64,000 nt of DNA from Microbacterium sp. XT11 (GTDB taxonomy: Bacteria; Actinomycetota; Actinomycetes; Actinomycetales; Microbacteriaceae): positions 2,419,081 through 2,483,080 of the forward strand of contig NZ_CP013859.1 in the NCBI RefSeq assembly GCF_001513675.1, written 5' to 3'. Of this stretch, positions 50,331 through 59,860 are shown piece by piece. How positions within the stretch are numbered: position 1 is the stretch's first letter; each line of letters starts with the position of its first letter. The notes beneath the pieces were generated by a model. It searched no databases, was not told where the DNA came from, and saw only the letters and a program-made list of their open reading frames with translations. The translations under genes were made by a program, and so were the position numbers.

Positions 50331-50915
50331 ATGAACAGCACGAGCAGAGCCGGCCGGCCGAAGGCGTCTTCTCGCGAGACGCTTGCCGAGGCGGCGTGCG
50401 AACTGTTCCTCGAGCGCGGCTACGCAGCCACCTCGGTGGCAGACATCACCCGCAGGGCGGGCGTCAGCCGGTCGAGCTTCTTCAACTACTTCTCGTCGAA
50501 GAGCGACGTCGTGTGGTCGGGGCTGGACGCCCGCATCGCCGCCGCCGCCGATTCGCTCGCCGCGATGGGCGGCACGGCGGACGGCCCTGCCGTGCGCGAC
50601 GTGCTGCGGGAGATCGTGCGCGACTTCGATCCCGACCCCCTTGCGCTCGCGCTGCGGCATCGGTCGGCGATGGGCCTCGACGACGAGCTGGTGCGCGACA
50701 CCGGCATCCGGCAGGTGCGACTGGCCTCAGCGATCTCGGGAGCCGCACGCGCGGCGGGCAAGGGCGTGGTCCGATCCGACATCATCGGGGCCGCCTATGC
50801 AGCGGCCCTCTTGTCGTCCCTGCGCGTCTGGGCCGAGCAGGGTGCGGGCTTCGGGCCTCCTGAAGCCATGCTCGACGCCGCGTTGAGAGGAATCGACGAC
50901 CTGACCTGGGCGTAG
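50331..50915 (+). CDS. TetR-family transcriptional regulator
   Basis: The 194-residue protein has the TetR N-terminal helix-turn-helix: RETLAEAACELFLERGYAATSVADITRRAGVSRSSFFNYFSSKSDV (residues 14-59). The helical ligand domain follows with no recognised motif. ATG 50331 has TAACGT exactly six bases upstream, so it is probably leaderless. The 101 bases shared with lipB contain an ATTG-N7-CAAT inverted repeat (about 50251-50265) that could be its operator. Its target is unknown. Confidence 0.92.
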   Translation: MNSTSRAGRPKASSRETLAEAACELFLERGYAATSVADITRRAGVSRSSFFNYFSSKSDVVWSGLDARIAAAADSLAAMGGTADGPAVRDVLREIVRDFDPDPLALALRHRSAMGLDDELVRDTGIRQVRLASAISGAARAAGKGVVRSDIIGAAYAAALLSSLRVWAEQGAGFGPPEAMLDAALRGIDDLTWA

Positions 50916-50979
50916 CAGGGCAGAGAACCCGGATCCCGCGCCGAGTGCTCGGCTCCGCTCGCGTAGAATCGAGAGCACC

Positions 50980-52533
50980 ATGGCTACCTTTGGCACGCTC
51001 TCCGACCGGCTCACCGAGACCTTCCGCAACCTCCGCACGAAGGGAAAGCTCAGCGCCGCCGACGTCGACGGCACCGTGCGCGAGATCCGCCGGGCGCTGC
51101 TCGACGCCGACGTCGCACTGTCCGTCGTGAAGGAGTTCACCGCGCGGGTCCGCGAGCGCGCGCTGGGCGACGAAGTGAACAAGGCGCTCAACCCTGCCCA
51201 GCAGGTCGTGCAGATCGTCAACGAGGAACTGATCCAGATCCTCGGTGGTGAGCAGAGGCGCCTGCAGTTCGCGAAGACGCCGCCCACCGTCATCATGCTG
51301 GCCGGACTGCAGGGATCCGGAAAGACCACCTTCGCCGGAAAGCTCGCGAGGCAGCTGGAAGGCGAGGGCCACACGCCGCTGCTCGTCGCCGCCGACCTGC
51401 AGCGACCCAATGCGGTGAACCAGCTGCAGGTGGTCGCGGAGCACGCCGGCGCGACGATCTTCGCCCCGGAGCCCGGCAACGGCGTGGGTGATCCCGTCCG
51501 GGTCGCTCGTGACGGCGTGGAGCACGCCCGTCGCCACCAGCACGACGTGGTCATCATCGACACGGCCGGCCGCCTCGGCGTCGATGCCGAGCTCATGAAG
51601 CAGGCCGCCGATATCCGCAAGGCCGTCGACCCCGACGAAGTGCTCTTCGTGATCGACGCCATGATCGGTCAGGACGCTGTGAACACGGCGAAGGCGTTCC
51701 AGGACGGTGTCGACTTCACGGGCGTCGTGCTGTCGAAGCTCGACGGCGACGCCCGCGGTGGTGCGGCGCTGTCGGTCGCGTCGGTGACCGGTCGTCCCAT
51801 CATCTTCGCGTCCACCGGCGAGCGCCTCGAAGACCTCGAGCCCTTCCATCCCGACCGCATGGCGAGCCGCATCCTCGACCTCGGCGACATCCTCACCCTC
51901 ATCGAGCAGGCCCAGCAGGCCTTCGACGAGGAGGAAGCGCTCAAGGTCGCGGAGAAGCTCGCCAAGGAGCAGTTCACCCTCGAAGACTTCCTCGAGCAGC
52001 TTCAGCAGATGAAGAAGATGGGCTCGATGAAGAAGATGCTCGGGATGCTGCCTGGCATGGGGCAGATGAAGCAGCAGCTCGAGGACTTCGACGAGCGCGA
52101 GATCGACCGCACCGAGGCCATCATCCGCTCGATGACCCCGGCTGAGCGACGCAACCCGAAGATCCTCAACGGGTCACGCCGGTTGAGGATCGCACGCGGT
52201 TCCGGCATGACGGTCACCGACGTCAACCAGCTCGTGCAGCGCTTCGAGCAGGCGGCGAAGATGATGAAGACCGTGGCTCGCGGCGGCACCCCCAACATCC
52301 CCGGCATGGGCCCGATGCCCGGCATGGGACGCCCCGGTGCGTCGTCGAAGCGCGGCAAGAAGGGCAAGTCCGCCGGACGCTCGCGTTCGGGCAACCCCGC
52401 GAAGCGGGCGGCGGAGAACGCGGGCCTCGCGGCCTCGACCACCCCGACGGGCTCCGGCTTCGGGCTGGGCGGCGCGCCGGCCCCGACCGAGGCCGACCTC
52501 GCCGAGATCCAGAAGCTCTTCGGCAAGAACTGA
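50980..52533 (+). CDS. ffh: Signal recognition particle protein Ffh
   Basis: The 517-residue SRP54 GTPase binds 4.5S RNA and signal sequences. The N domain is followed by G1 GLQGSGKTTFAGKLA near 107, DTAGRLGVDAELMKQ, and TKLDGD-type SKLDGDARGGAALS. The Met-rich M domain (about 320-440; MKKMGSMKKMLGMLPGMGQM) has the RNA-binding SGM loop in GSRRLRIARGSGMTVTDVNQLV. A Gly/Met/Lys/Pro-rich tail of about 80 residues closes it. TAGAAT (50964-50969) lies ten bases before ATG 50980. It ends at a strong bidirectional terminator. Confidence 0.97.
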   Translation: MATFGTLSDRLTETFRNLRTKGKLSAADVDGTVREIRRALLDADVALSVVKEFTARVRERALGDEVNKALNPAQQVVQIVNEELIQILGGEQRRLQFAKTPPTVIMLAGLQGSGKTTFAGKLARQLEGEGHTPLLVAADLQRPNAVNQLQVVAEHAGATIFAPEPGNGVGDPVRVARDGVEHARRHQHDVVIIDTAGRLGVDAELMKQAADIRKAVDPDEVLFVIDAMIGQDAVNTAKAFQDGVDFTGVVLSKLDGDARGGAALSVASVTGRPIIFASTGERLEDLEPFHPDRMASRILDLGDILTLIEQAQQAFDEEEALKVAEKLAKEQFTLEDFLEQLQQMKKMGSMKKMLGMLPGMGQMKQQLEDFDEREIDRTEAIIRSMTPAERRNPKILNGSRRLRIARGSGMTVTDVNQLVQRFEQAAKMMKTVARGGTPNIPGMGPMPGMGRPGASSKRGKKGKSAGRSRSGNPAKRAAENAGLAASTTPTGSGFGLGGAPAPTEADLAEIQKLFGKN

Positions 52534-52571
52534 CAGACGGGCGCCGGCGAGCGCAGACCCGCTCGCCATGC

Positions 52572-52613
52572 ATGACGACGGCCCCGGAGGAGAACCTCCG
52601 GGGCCGTCGTCAT
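52572..52613. terminator. Strong bidirectional terminator between ffh and glpK
   Basis: A perfect 19-bp stem (52572-52590 with 52595-52613) closes an AGAA loop. It lies between the stops of the convergent ffh and glpK genes. Confidence 0.88.
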
Positions 52614-52624
52614 CGGATGCGGGA

Positions 52625-54139
52625 TCAGCGCACGTCTTCGTCGACCCAGTCCATGGACTTGGTCACGGCCTTGCGCCACAGACGCAGCTGACGGTCGCGC
52701 TCGGCCTCGTCGAGGCTCGGCTCCCAGCGCTTGTCCTCCTGCCAGTTGGACGACAGGTCGTCCAGGCCGCTCCAGAAGCCCACGGCCAGACCGGCAGCAT
52801 ACGCGGCGCCGAGCGCCGTCGTCTCCGCCACCACCGGGCGCACGACCGGGACGCCGAGGACGTCGGCCTGGAACTGCATGAGGGCGTCGTTCGCCACCAT
52901 GCCGCCGTCGACCTTGAGCTCGGTGAGGTCCACACCGGCGTCGGCGTTGACCGCATCGAGCACGTCGCGCGTCTGGAAGGCGACGGCCTCCAGCGCGGCG
53001 CGCGCGATGTGGTTCTTGTTCGCGTAGCGGGTGAGGCCGACGATCGCCCCGCGAGCGTCGGGGCGCCAGTACGGCGCGAAGAGACCCGAGAACGCCGGGA
53101 CGATGTACACACCGCCGTTGTCCTCCACCTGGCTCGCCAGCTCCTCGACCTGGGGGGCCGAGTCGATGATGCCGAGCTGGTCGCGCAGCCACTGGATCAG
53201 CGATCCGGTGACGGCGATCGAGCCCTCAAGCGCGTAGTGCGTCGGTCCGTCGCCCAGCTTGTAGCCGACGGTCGTCAGCAGTCCGTTCTTGGAGTGCACG
53301 ACCTCCTCACCCGTGTTGAAGATGAGGAAGCAGCCGGTGCCGTAGGTGTTCTTGCTCTCGCCCGTGTTGAACGCCGCCTGACCGAACGTCGCCGCCTGCT
53401 GGTCGCCCAGGATGCCGGCGATCGGCGTCTCGCGCAGCAGGGAGGAGCTCTCCGCCACGCCATACACCTCGGAGGACGAACGGATCTCGGGCATCATCGA
53501 CCGCGGGACGCCGAAGGCCTCGAGGATGTCGTCGCGCCATTCGAGCGTCTCGAGGTCCATGAACATCGTGCGCGACGCGTTGGTCACGTCCGTGGCGTGC
53601 ACGCCGCCGTCGACGCCGCCGGTGAGGTTCCAGAGCACCCAGCAGTCGGTCGTGCCGAAGAGCAGGTCGCCGGCCTCTGCCTTCTCGCGTGCGCCCTCGA
53701 CGTTCTCCAGGATCCAGGCGATCTTGGTGCCGGAGAAGTAGGTCGCAAGAGGAAGGCCGACCACCGGCTTGAACCGCTCGACGCCTCCGTCGGCCGCGAG
53801 GCGGTCGACGATCTCCTGCGTGCGGGTGTCCTGCCACACGATGGCGTTGTACACGGGCTTACCGGTGTTCTTGTCCCACACGACGGCGGTCTCGCGCTGG
53901 TTCGTGATGCCCACTGCCGCGATGTCGTGGCGGGTGAGATCTGCGCGGCTCAACGCGAGGCCGATGACCTCCTGCACGTTGCGCCAGATCTCCAGCGCGT
54001 CGTGCTCGACCCAGCCGGCCTTCGGAAGGATCTGCTCGTGCTCCTTCTGTCCGGTCGCGACGATGCTGCCCTTCTTGTCGAAGATGATCGCGCGGCTGGA
54101 CGTGGTTCCCTGATCGATGGCGATGATGTAGTCAGCCAT
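52625..54139 (-). CDS. glpK: Glycerol kinase
   Basis: The 504-residue FGGY-family kinase phosphorylates glycerol, trapping it after entry through Glp[17 protein letters not shown] at residues 6-21 is the ATP/glycerol start motif. WQDTRTQEI, the second FGGY signature (about 360-380, [19 protein letters not shown]), and [18 protein letters not shown] are present. AAAGGAGAACACCC precedes ATG 54139. It follows glpF by 54 bases. Confidence 0.97.
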   Translation of the reverse strand: MADYIIAIDQGTTSSRAIIFDKKGSIVATGQKEHEQILPKAGWVEHDALEIWRNVQEVIGLALSRADLTRHDIAAVGITNQRETAVVWDKNTGKPVYNAIVWQDTRTQEIVDRLAADGGVERFKPVVGLPLATYFSGTKIAWILENVEGAREKAEAGDLLFGTTDCWVLWNLTGGVDGGVHATDVTNASRTMFMDLETLEWRDDILEAFGVPRSMMPEIRSSSEVYGVAESSSLLRETPIAGILGDQQAATFGQAAFNTGESKNTYGTGCFLIFNTGEEVVHSKNGLLTTVGYKLGDGPTHYALEGSIAVTGSLIQWLRDQLGIIDSAPQVEELASQVEDNGGVYIVPAFSGLFAPYWRPDARGAIVGLTRYANKNHIARAALEAVAFQTRDVLDAVNADAGVDLTELKVDGGMVANDALMQFQADVLGVPVVRPVVAETTALGAAYAAGLAVGFWSGLDDLSSNWQEDKRWEPSLDEAERDRQLRLWRKAVTKSMDWVDEDVR

Positions 54140-54193
54140 GGGTGTTCTCCTTTGAAGTCAGGATGCTGTTCGAAGTGGTCAGGCTGAGGATCG

Positions 54194-54946
54194 TCAGGCC
54201 AGGTGCAGCAGCACGGGCGAGGCGAGCGCGGCAAGCGCGCCACCGATGAGCGGGCCGACCACGGGCACCCAGGAGTATGCCCAGTCGCTCGACCCCTTGC
54301 CCTTGATGGGGAGGATGGCGTGCGCGATGCGCGGACCCAGGTCACGTGCCGGGTTGATGGCGTACCCGGTGGGACCACCGAGCGACGCGCCGATGGCGAC
54401 GACGACCAGTGCGACCGGAAGCGCGGTGAGCGGGCCGAGGCCTCCGGGGGTTCCCACCTCGATGTCGCCGTAGTCCGCGAAGGCGAAGATCACGAAGACC
54501 AGCACGAACGTGCCCACGATCTCGGTGACGAGGTTCCAGCCGTACGAGCGGATGGCGGGTCCGGTGGAGAAGACGCCGAGCTTGTTCGCGGCATCCGGCT
54601 CCTCGTCGAAGTGCTGCTTGTACGCCAGCCAGCACACGATGGCGCCGACGATCGCACCGACGAGCTCGGCCGCGGTCGCGACGAGGAAGGCGCTGAATGT
54701 GATCTTCTGAGCGATGAGGAGACCGATGCCGACGGCGGGGTTGAGGATCGCGCCGGAGTACGCCGAAGCGAGCACACCGGCGAAGACCGCGAGGCCCCAT
54801 CCCCAGTTGACCATCAGGAAGCCGCCGCCGAAGCCCTTGTTCTTCGTCAGCGCGACGTTGGCGACCACGCCGCATCCGAGCAGGACGAGCATCGCGGTTC
54901 CTACGAACTCCGAGAGGAAGTAGAGACCGAGGTTCACTTCAGTCAT
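54194..54946 (-). CDS. glpF: Glycerol facilitator (MIP channel)
   Basis: The 250-residue protein has six membrane helices and the two half-helices of aquaporins: NPAVG near residue 69 and NPARDLGPR near 199. The Asp after the second NPA and the large loop insert are features of glycerol-conducting members. GAAAGG precedes ATG 54946. It lies between glpD and glpK. Confidence 0.94.
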   Translation of the reverse strand: MTEVNLGLYFLSEFVGTAMLVLLGCGVVANVALTKNKGFGGGFLMVNWGWGLAVFAGVLASAYSGAILNPAVGIGLLIAQKITFSAFLVATAAELVGAIVGAIVCWLAYKQHFDEEPDAANKLGVFSTGPAIRSYGWNLVTEIVGTFVLVFVIFAFADYGDIEVGTPGGLGPLTALPVALVVVAIGASLGGPTGYAINPARDLGPRIAHAILPIKGKGSSDWAYSWVPVVGPLIGGALAALASPVLLHLA

Positions 54947-55039
54947 GTCTTCATTGACCTTTCTTGCGTGTCGGGGCCCCTCAGCCCCGGCACCTGTTAT
55001 GGGAGTACGCCTCGAGGAGGGTGGCGGTCGGAGGTCCCG

Positions 55040-56749
55040 TCAGCCGCGGGTGCGGGACGGGATGTGAAGTCCGTGGCGTTCGTTCAGCAGCAGCCGGGTC
55101 TGCTCGACCTCGGCGTCGTGCCGCTCGCGGTCCCACCCCAGGAGCGGCGCGAGGGCGTCGCCCAGCTCGTCGAGGACCGCCGCATCGACGTTCCCCGTGA
55201 ACGCGATGCTCGTCCGGCGCAGCACGACGTCCTGCAGCCGCGCGACCATCTCGTGCTGCACCATCCACTCGAGCTCGCGCGTGGAGAGGGCACCGCTCGC
55301 GAGCGGGGAGTCCGGCCCCTGCTCGACGAACTGCCAGACCTCGGCGGCACGCGTGCCGTAGCGCTGGAGCAGCAGATCGGCGCGTTCTCCCGCGCCGGGG
55401 AGGTTCTCCTGGATCCATGCGCGCCGCGCCTTCTCGGTGCGGGGGAAGTCACGGCCTCCGCCGATGGCGCGACCGGCCGTGGAGACGGTGCGCGAGCGCC
55501 CGATCAACCCCAGCACCACGTTCGAGAGAGACTCGCCGAGCGCACGGAAGGTCGTCCACTTGCCGCCGACGAGGCTGACCAGGGGGACGGCCCCCTTCTC
55601 GTCGACCTCGATGCGGTAGTCGCGCGACACGAAGCCAGGTGCGGTGTCCTCATGCCGGGGGAGCGGACGGATGCCGGAGAAGTTGAAGACGATCTGATCG
55701 CGCGACACCGAGATCTGCGGGAACACGTGGTGGATGAGGTCGAAGAAGTAGTCGATCTCCTCCTCGGTGCACACCGGGACCTCGCGCGGGTCGGCGTCGA
55801 TGTCCGTGGTGCCGACGAGCACGCGCCCCTTCAGCGGGTAGATGAGGACGATGCGCCCGTCGGAGTGCTCGAAGAAGATCTCCCGACCCCGCGTGGCCTC
55901 GAGCAGCTCGGGGTGGTCGAGGACGATGTGGGAACCCTTGGTGCCGCCCATGAATCGGGTGAGCTCGCCGAGGGCGTCGTTCGTGAGATCGGTCCACGGA
56001 CCCGACGTGTTGACGACCACGTCCGAGGCGACGGCGAACTCCGTGCCGCTTTCGCGGTCGCGCAGCAGAACCTTGTCTCCGTCACGGCCGATCGCCTCGA
56101 CGTAGTTGAGGGCGATCGCACCCGGGTGGGCGGCTCGTCCGTCCTGCAGCACGTCCAGGGCCAGACGCTCGGGGTCATGCATCGACGCGTCGTAGTAGGT
56201 GGCGGTGTACTTGATCTTCGGGTCGAGCGCCGGAAGCTCGGCGAGCGACTTCTTGCGGCCGAGGAACCGGTGACGGGGGACGGTCCCGCCGTCACGGGAG
56301 AACGTGTCGTAGATCGTGAGCCCGACCTTGATGAGGAACGCGCCGCGCTCCTTCGGCTTGCCGCTCTTGTGGGTGAGGAACCGCAGAGGCGCTGAGAGGA
56401 TCCCCGAGAAGGTCGAGTAGATCGGGATGGTCGTCTGCAGCGGCTTGACGTAGTGCGGCGCGATCTTGAGGAGCCCGTTGCGCTCTTCGACCGACTCGCG
56501 CACCAGGCGGAACTCGCCGTTCTCGAGATAGCGGATGCCGCCGTGGATCATGTGGCTCGACGCCGACGACGCGCCCGACGCGAAGTCGCCTCGTTCGACG
56601 AGCACGACATCGACTCCCTGAAGAGCGAGGTCGCGGAACGTGGAGATGCCGTTGATCCCGGCACCGATGATGAGGACGCTGGTGCGCCCGGCCTCGCGAA
56701 CGGCGCGGACCTCTGCGCGCTCCGGCGATGAGTGTGTCGACTCGATCAT
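55040..56749 (-). CDS. glpD: Aerobic glycerol-3-phosphate dehydrogenase
   Basis: The 569-residue flavoprotein oxidises sn-glycerol 3-phosphate at the membrane and passes electrons to quinone. The FAD loop is VLIIGAGINGISTFRDLA (about residues 22-39), followed by LVERGDFASGASSASSHMIHGGIRYLE, the GlpD signature. The C-terminal cap domain carries the RTS... stretch and a helical bundle. ATG 56749 has GAGAGG six bases upstream; 11 residues upstream in frame are not needed. It is divergent from the SorC regulator and precedes glpF by 93 bases. Confidence 0.95.
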   Translation of the reverse strand: MIESTHSSPERAEVRAVREAGRTSVLIIGAGINGISTFRDLALQGVDVVLVERGDFASGASSASSHMIHGGIRYLENGEFRLVRESVEERNGLLKIAPHYVKPLQTTIPIYSTFSGILSAPLRFLTHKSGKPKERGAFLIKVGLTIYDTFSRDGGTVPRHRFLGRKKSLAELPALDPKIKYTATYYDASMHDPERLALDVLQDGRAAHPGAIALNYVEAIGRDGDKVLLRDRESGTEFAVASDVVVNTSGPWTDLTNDALGELTRFMGGTKGSHIVLDHPELLEATRGREIFFEHSDGRIVLIYPLKGRVLVGTTDIDADPREVPVCTEEEIDYFFDLIHHVFPQISVSRDQIVFNFSGIRPLPRHEDTAPGFVSRDYRIEVDEKGAVPLVSLVGGKWTTFRALGESLSNVVLGLIGRSRTVSTAGRAIGGGRDFPRTEKARRAWIQENLPGAGERADLLLQRYGTRAAEVWQFVEQGPDSPLASGALSTRELEWMVQHEMVARLQDVVLRRTSIAFTGNVDAAVLDELGDALAPLLGWDRERHDAEVEQTRLLLNERHGLHIPSRTRG

Positions 56750-56813
56750 CTTCGACCTCTCTTCTCTGCTTGCCCCCAGCATCGACCCGACGAGCCGTTA
56801 CGCGCAAGCCCGC

Positions 56814-56827
56814 TGCACATATGTGCA
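56814..56827. promoter_or_regulatory. Perfect palindrome, likely SorC-regulator operator
   Basis: TGCACATATGTGCA is a perfect 14-bp palindrome 24 bases before the regulator's ATG and 64 bases before glpD. It is the obvious candidate site for control of both directions. Confidence 0.7.
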
Positions 56828-56851
56828 AGTATCGATTCCGGAGGACGACTC

Positions 56852-57823
56852 ATGGCTCACTCAGACGCACGTTCGCGGGATTCGAAGGTGGTCGCGGCGC
56901 TCACCGCGGCGCAGCTGTACTACATGCAGGACAAGACGATGGAGGTCATCGCGCAGGAGCTCGGGACCTCGCGCTCGTCCGTCTCGCGGCTGCTGAGCTT
57001 CGCGCGCGAGACGGGGCTCGTGGACATCCGTATCAATTCACCCCTTGAGCGGCTCGGGATGCTGGAGCAGCGCATCCGCGATCGGCACAGGGTGGTCGCG
57101 CACGTGGTGCCGATGCCGGAGATCGTCAGCGAGATGGAGCGGCTCGAGCGCGTCGCCCTCACGGCAGGGCGCCTGCTGTCCCAGTTCGTGGACTCCAACA
57201 TGATCATCGGCGTCGCCTGGGGCTCCACGATCAGTGCCGTGAGCCGCGCCCTCACACAGAAGGAGACGCACAACACCACGATCGTCCAGCTCAACGGCGC
57301 GGGCAACACCCAGACCAGCGGGGTCGAGTACTCCAGCGACATCCTGCAGCGCTTCGGCAGCGCATTCGGCGCCCAGGTGCAGCAGTTCCCCGTGCCGGCC
57401 TTCTTCGACGATCCGTCGACGCGTGAGGCGATGTGGCGGGAGCGCAGCACGTTGCGCGTGCTCGACCTCCAGTCCAAGATGGACATCGCCGTGTTCAGCC
57501 TCGGATCGCCGGCTGCCGAAGTGCCGAGCCGCGTGTACGTCGGCGGCTACCTCGGGCGCGACGACTATCGCAGTCTTCGGGAGGACCACGCGATCGGCGA
57601 CGTCGCGACCGTGTTCTTCCGCGCCGACGGCTCGTGGCGCGACATCCGGCTCAACGCTCGGGCCACGGGACCCGGCCTCGACAGGCTGCGCCGGGTGCCG
57701 CGGCGCGTCTGCGTCGTGTCCGGCATCCCGAAGCTCGTGAGCCTGCGCGCCGCCATCGCGGCCGATCTCATCACCGACGTCGTGCTCGATGAGGGGTTGG
57801 CCAGGCAGCTCGCGGAGGAGTGA
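56852..57823 (+). CDS. SorC-family sugar-binding transcriptional regulator
   Basis: The 323-residue protein has an N-terminal helix-turn-helix (AAQLYYMQDKTMEVIAQELGTSRSSVSRLLSFARETGLVDI cut here as residues about 20-60) and a C-terminal SorC/CggR-type ligand domain: IGVAWGSTISAVSRAL, VQLNGAGNTQTSGVEYSSDI, AVFSLG, and GDVATVFFRADGS. These domains bind phosphorylated sugars or polyols. ATG 56852 is selected because of GGAGGA seven bases upstream. Its divergence from glpD suggests that it senses glycerol 3-phosphate or dihydroxyacetone phosphate; that is inference. Confidence 0.92.
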   Translation: MAHSDARSRDSKVVAALTAAQLYYMQDKTMEVIAQELGTSRSSVSRLLSFARETGLVDIRINSPLERLGMLEQRIRDRHRVVAHVVPMPEIVSEMERLERVALTAGRLLSQFVDSNMIIGVAWGSTISAVSRALTQKETHNTTIVQLNGAGNTQTSGVEYSSDILQRFGSAFGAQVQQFPVPAFFDDPSTREAMWRERSTLRVLDLQSKMDIAVFSLGSPAAEVPSRVYVGGYLGRDDYRSLREDHAIGDVATVFFRADGSWRDIRLNARATGPGLDRLRRVPRRVCVVSGIPKLVSLRAAIAADLITDVVLDEGLARQLAEE

Positions 57824-57824
57824 C

Positions 57825-58982
57825 TCATTCGTCCGGGAGGGACGCCTCGGGGCCGGAGCGGAACTCGCGGATGAGGTGATGCACGACCGCGGTGAGGTCG
57901 CCGCCGGCGGCATCGGCCACCGCGAGCTGCCGGGCGTAGCTCGCACCGTCCTCCAGGATGCGGCCGATGCTGCGGAACTCCGCCGCACACCCGAGGTCGG
58001 TCGCGACGGGGGCGAGTTCTTCCAAGGTCTCGGTGAGGTGCTCGCGCACCGGGCGCTGCGTGCCCGCTCTGTCGACGATCACCCTCGCGTCGACGCCGTA
58101 GCGCGCGGCCCTCCACTTGTTCTCCCGGTGGAACCAGGCCGGGAGCTCATCGAGGCTGCGTCCCTCGTCGAGCGCACGGGAGAAGTGCTCGACGAGAACC
58201 TGGACGAGGGCCGCCACCGCGGCCAGCTCCGGCAGTGTGGAGAGCCCATCGCAGGCGCGCACTTCGATCGTGCCCCAGCGCGGGGCCGGGCGGATGTCCC
58301 AGCGGACCTCGGACGCATCAGCCATCACGCCTGTGCGGACCATGTCGTCGAGGTAGGTCTCGAACTCCGACCATTCGTGCAACGGCCAGGGCAGCCCCGC
58401 CGTGGGGAGCTGTTGGAAGACGAGCGCCCTGTTCGACGCGTATCCCGTGCGCTCACCAGCCCAGAAGGGACTCGACGCGGCCAGCGCCTGGAGGTGCGGG
58501 AGATAGGCGGCGAGGGCGTTGATGATGGGGAAGACCTTGCGCTGGTCCTCGACGCCGATGTGCACGTGGATGCCCCAGATCATCATGTTGCGGCCCCACC
58601 ACTGCGTGCGCTCGATGAGCTTGTGGTAGCGGGTCTTGTCGGTGACCTGCTGGTCGTACCACTGCGCGAACGGGTGGCTGCCGGCGGAGAGGAGCTCGAT
58701 GCCCGCCGGATCCGTCGCCGCACGCACTGCGGCGATCGCCCTGCCGATGTCGTCCACGGCATCCGAGACAGACGCTCCGACCCCGCTCGTCACCTCGATG
58801 GTGTTGGTGAGCAGCTCGCCGGTGACCGTGTGCCGCTCGTCCTCGCTCTCCGCCTCCAAGGCATCGAGCAGTTCGGGGGCGCGGCCGACGAGGTCGCCGC
58901 TCGCCGGATCCGCGAGCATGATCTCCCACTCCAGGCCGACGGTGGAGCGGGCGGAGGGCGCGAATTCGAGCGTCACGAGCAC
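57825..58982 (-). CDS. GCS2-type carboxylate-amine ligase (YbdK-like)
   Basis: The 385-residue protein matches glutamate-cysteine ligase family 2: TVGLEWEIMLADP near the N-terminus, SAGSHPFAQWYDQ, IWGIHVHIGVED (metal/ATP site), WDIRPAPRWGTIEVRACDGL, and ENKWRAARYGVDARVI. Family members join an amino acid to a gamma-carboxylate; actinobacteria use mycothiol rather than glutathione, so the product is unknown. GTG 58982 is followed by another in-frame GTG two codons later. It converges on the SorC gene. Confidence 0.9.
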   Translation of the reverse strand: MLVTLEFAPSARSTVGLEWEIMLADPASGDLVGRAPELLDALEAESEDERHTVTGELLTNTIEVTSGVGASVSDAVDDIGRAIAAVRAATDPAGIELLSAGSHPFAQWYDQQVTDKTRYHKLIERTQWWGRNMMIWGIHVHIGVEDQRKVFPIINALAAYLPHLQALAASSPFWAGERTGYASNRALVFQQLPTAGLPWPLHEWSEFETYLDDMVRTGVMADASEVRWDIRPAPRWGTIEVRACDGLSTLPELAAVAALVQVLVEHFSRALDEGRSLDELPAWFHRENKWRAARYGVDARVIVDRAGTQRPVREHLTETLEELAPVATDLGCAAEFRSIGRILEDGASYARQLAVADAAGGDLTAVVHHLIREFRSGPEASLPDE

Positions 58983-59060
58983 AGTCTCGCACGCGGCAGC
59001 CGCGACACGGCAGCCGTCGTGTCGCCAGGTTTCGCGCCCGTGCCCGGCATCTGGCAGAAT

Positions 59061-59089
59061 AGAGGGTCGGACGACGTGCTCGACCCTCT
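59061..59089 (+). promoter_or_regulatory. Hairpin in rpsP leader
   Basis: AGAGGGTCG (59061-59069) pairs with CGACCCTCT (59081-59089). CAGAAT (59054-59059) just before may be the -10 box, so the hairpin would lie at the very start of an rpsP leader of about 120 bases. A regulatory role is possible but not shown. Confidence 0.4.
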
Positions 59090-59185
59090 ATCCAGCACTC
59101 ATCCTCCCTTTCAGAGCTTCCGCCGGGTGTGCACCCCACGCTCCAGGCGACCGGTTCGTTTCCTTCCACACCATTCAGGAGAATC

Positions 59186-59623
59186 GTGGCTGTCAAGATT
59201 CGTCTCAAGCGCCTGGGCAAGATCCGCGCGCCTTACTACCGCATCGTCGTCGCCGACTCGCGCGCCAAGCGCGACGGTCGCGTGATCGAGGAGATCGGCA
59301 AGTACCACCCGACCGAGGAGCCCTCGTTCATCGAGATCGACTCCGAGCGCGCCCAGTACTGGCTGTCCGTCGGTGCACAGCCGACCGAGCAGGTCACCGC
59401 GCTGCTGAAGATCACCGGCGACTGGGGCAAGTTCAAGGGCGACAAGGACGCGAAGTCCACCCTCAAGGTCGCCGAGGAGAAGGCTGCGTTCGAGGCCGAC
59501 GCCTCCAAGAAGTCGGTCATCAAGCCCAAGGCGGAGAAGAAGGAGGAGGCTCCCGCTGAGGAGGCTCCCGCCGCCGAGGCCGACGCGGAGGCCGCTGAGG
59601 CTCCCGCCGCCGACGCCGAGTAA
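59186..59623 (+). CDS. rpsP: 30S ribosomal protein S16
   Basis: The 145-residue protein begins [25 protein letters not shown], the S16 signature, and the core ends near residue 85. The remaining 60 residues are a Lys-then-Ala/Glu-rich tail ([16 protein letters not shown]) common in actinobacteria and likely disordered. GTG 59186 follows CAGGAGA. It heads the rpsP-khpA-rimM-trmD operon for ribosome assembly and tRNA modification. Confidence 0.97.
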   Translation: MAVKIRLKRLGKIRAPYYRIVVADSRAKRDGRVIEEIGKYHPTEEPSFIEIDSERAQYWLSVGAQPTEQVTALLKITGDWGKFKGDKDAKSTLKVAEEKAAFEADASKKSVIKPKAEKKEEAPAEEAPAAEADAEAAEAPAADAE

Positions 59624-59629
59624 TCCGTC

Positions 59630-59860
59630 GTGCTCGCCGCCGCGCTCGAACACATCGTCAAGGGGATCGTCGATCACCCCGACGAGGTGCGCATCACCGA
59701 ATCCACGTCGCCGCGAGGCGAACTGCTCGAGGTGCGCGTGCACCCCGACGACCGTGGACGCGTGATCGGGCGCGGCGGCCGCACCGCGAAGGCCCTGCGC
59801 ACGCTCATCTCCGCCCTGGCGGATGGGCGGCGTGTCCGCGTCGATGTCGCGGATGACTGA
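59630..59860 (+). CDS. khpA: KH-domain RNA-binding protein KhpA
   Basis: The 76-residue protein is one KH domain with the GXXG loop in GRVIGRGGRTAKALR (about residues 43-57). KhpA pairs with KhpB in other Gram-positives to bind many RNAs and affect cell division. GTG 59630 lies six bases after rpsP, and the stop overlaps rimM. Confidence 0.93.
   Translation: MLAAALEHIVKGIVDHPDEVRITESTSPRGELLEVRVHPDDRGRVIGRGGRTAKALRTLISALADGRRVRVDVADD

Noticed and set aside
52337..56395. Long + strand frames of 616 and 730 aa
   Set aside because: They are antisense to glpK, glpF and glpD, which have full motif sets; high GC removes stops in the opposite frames.
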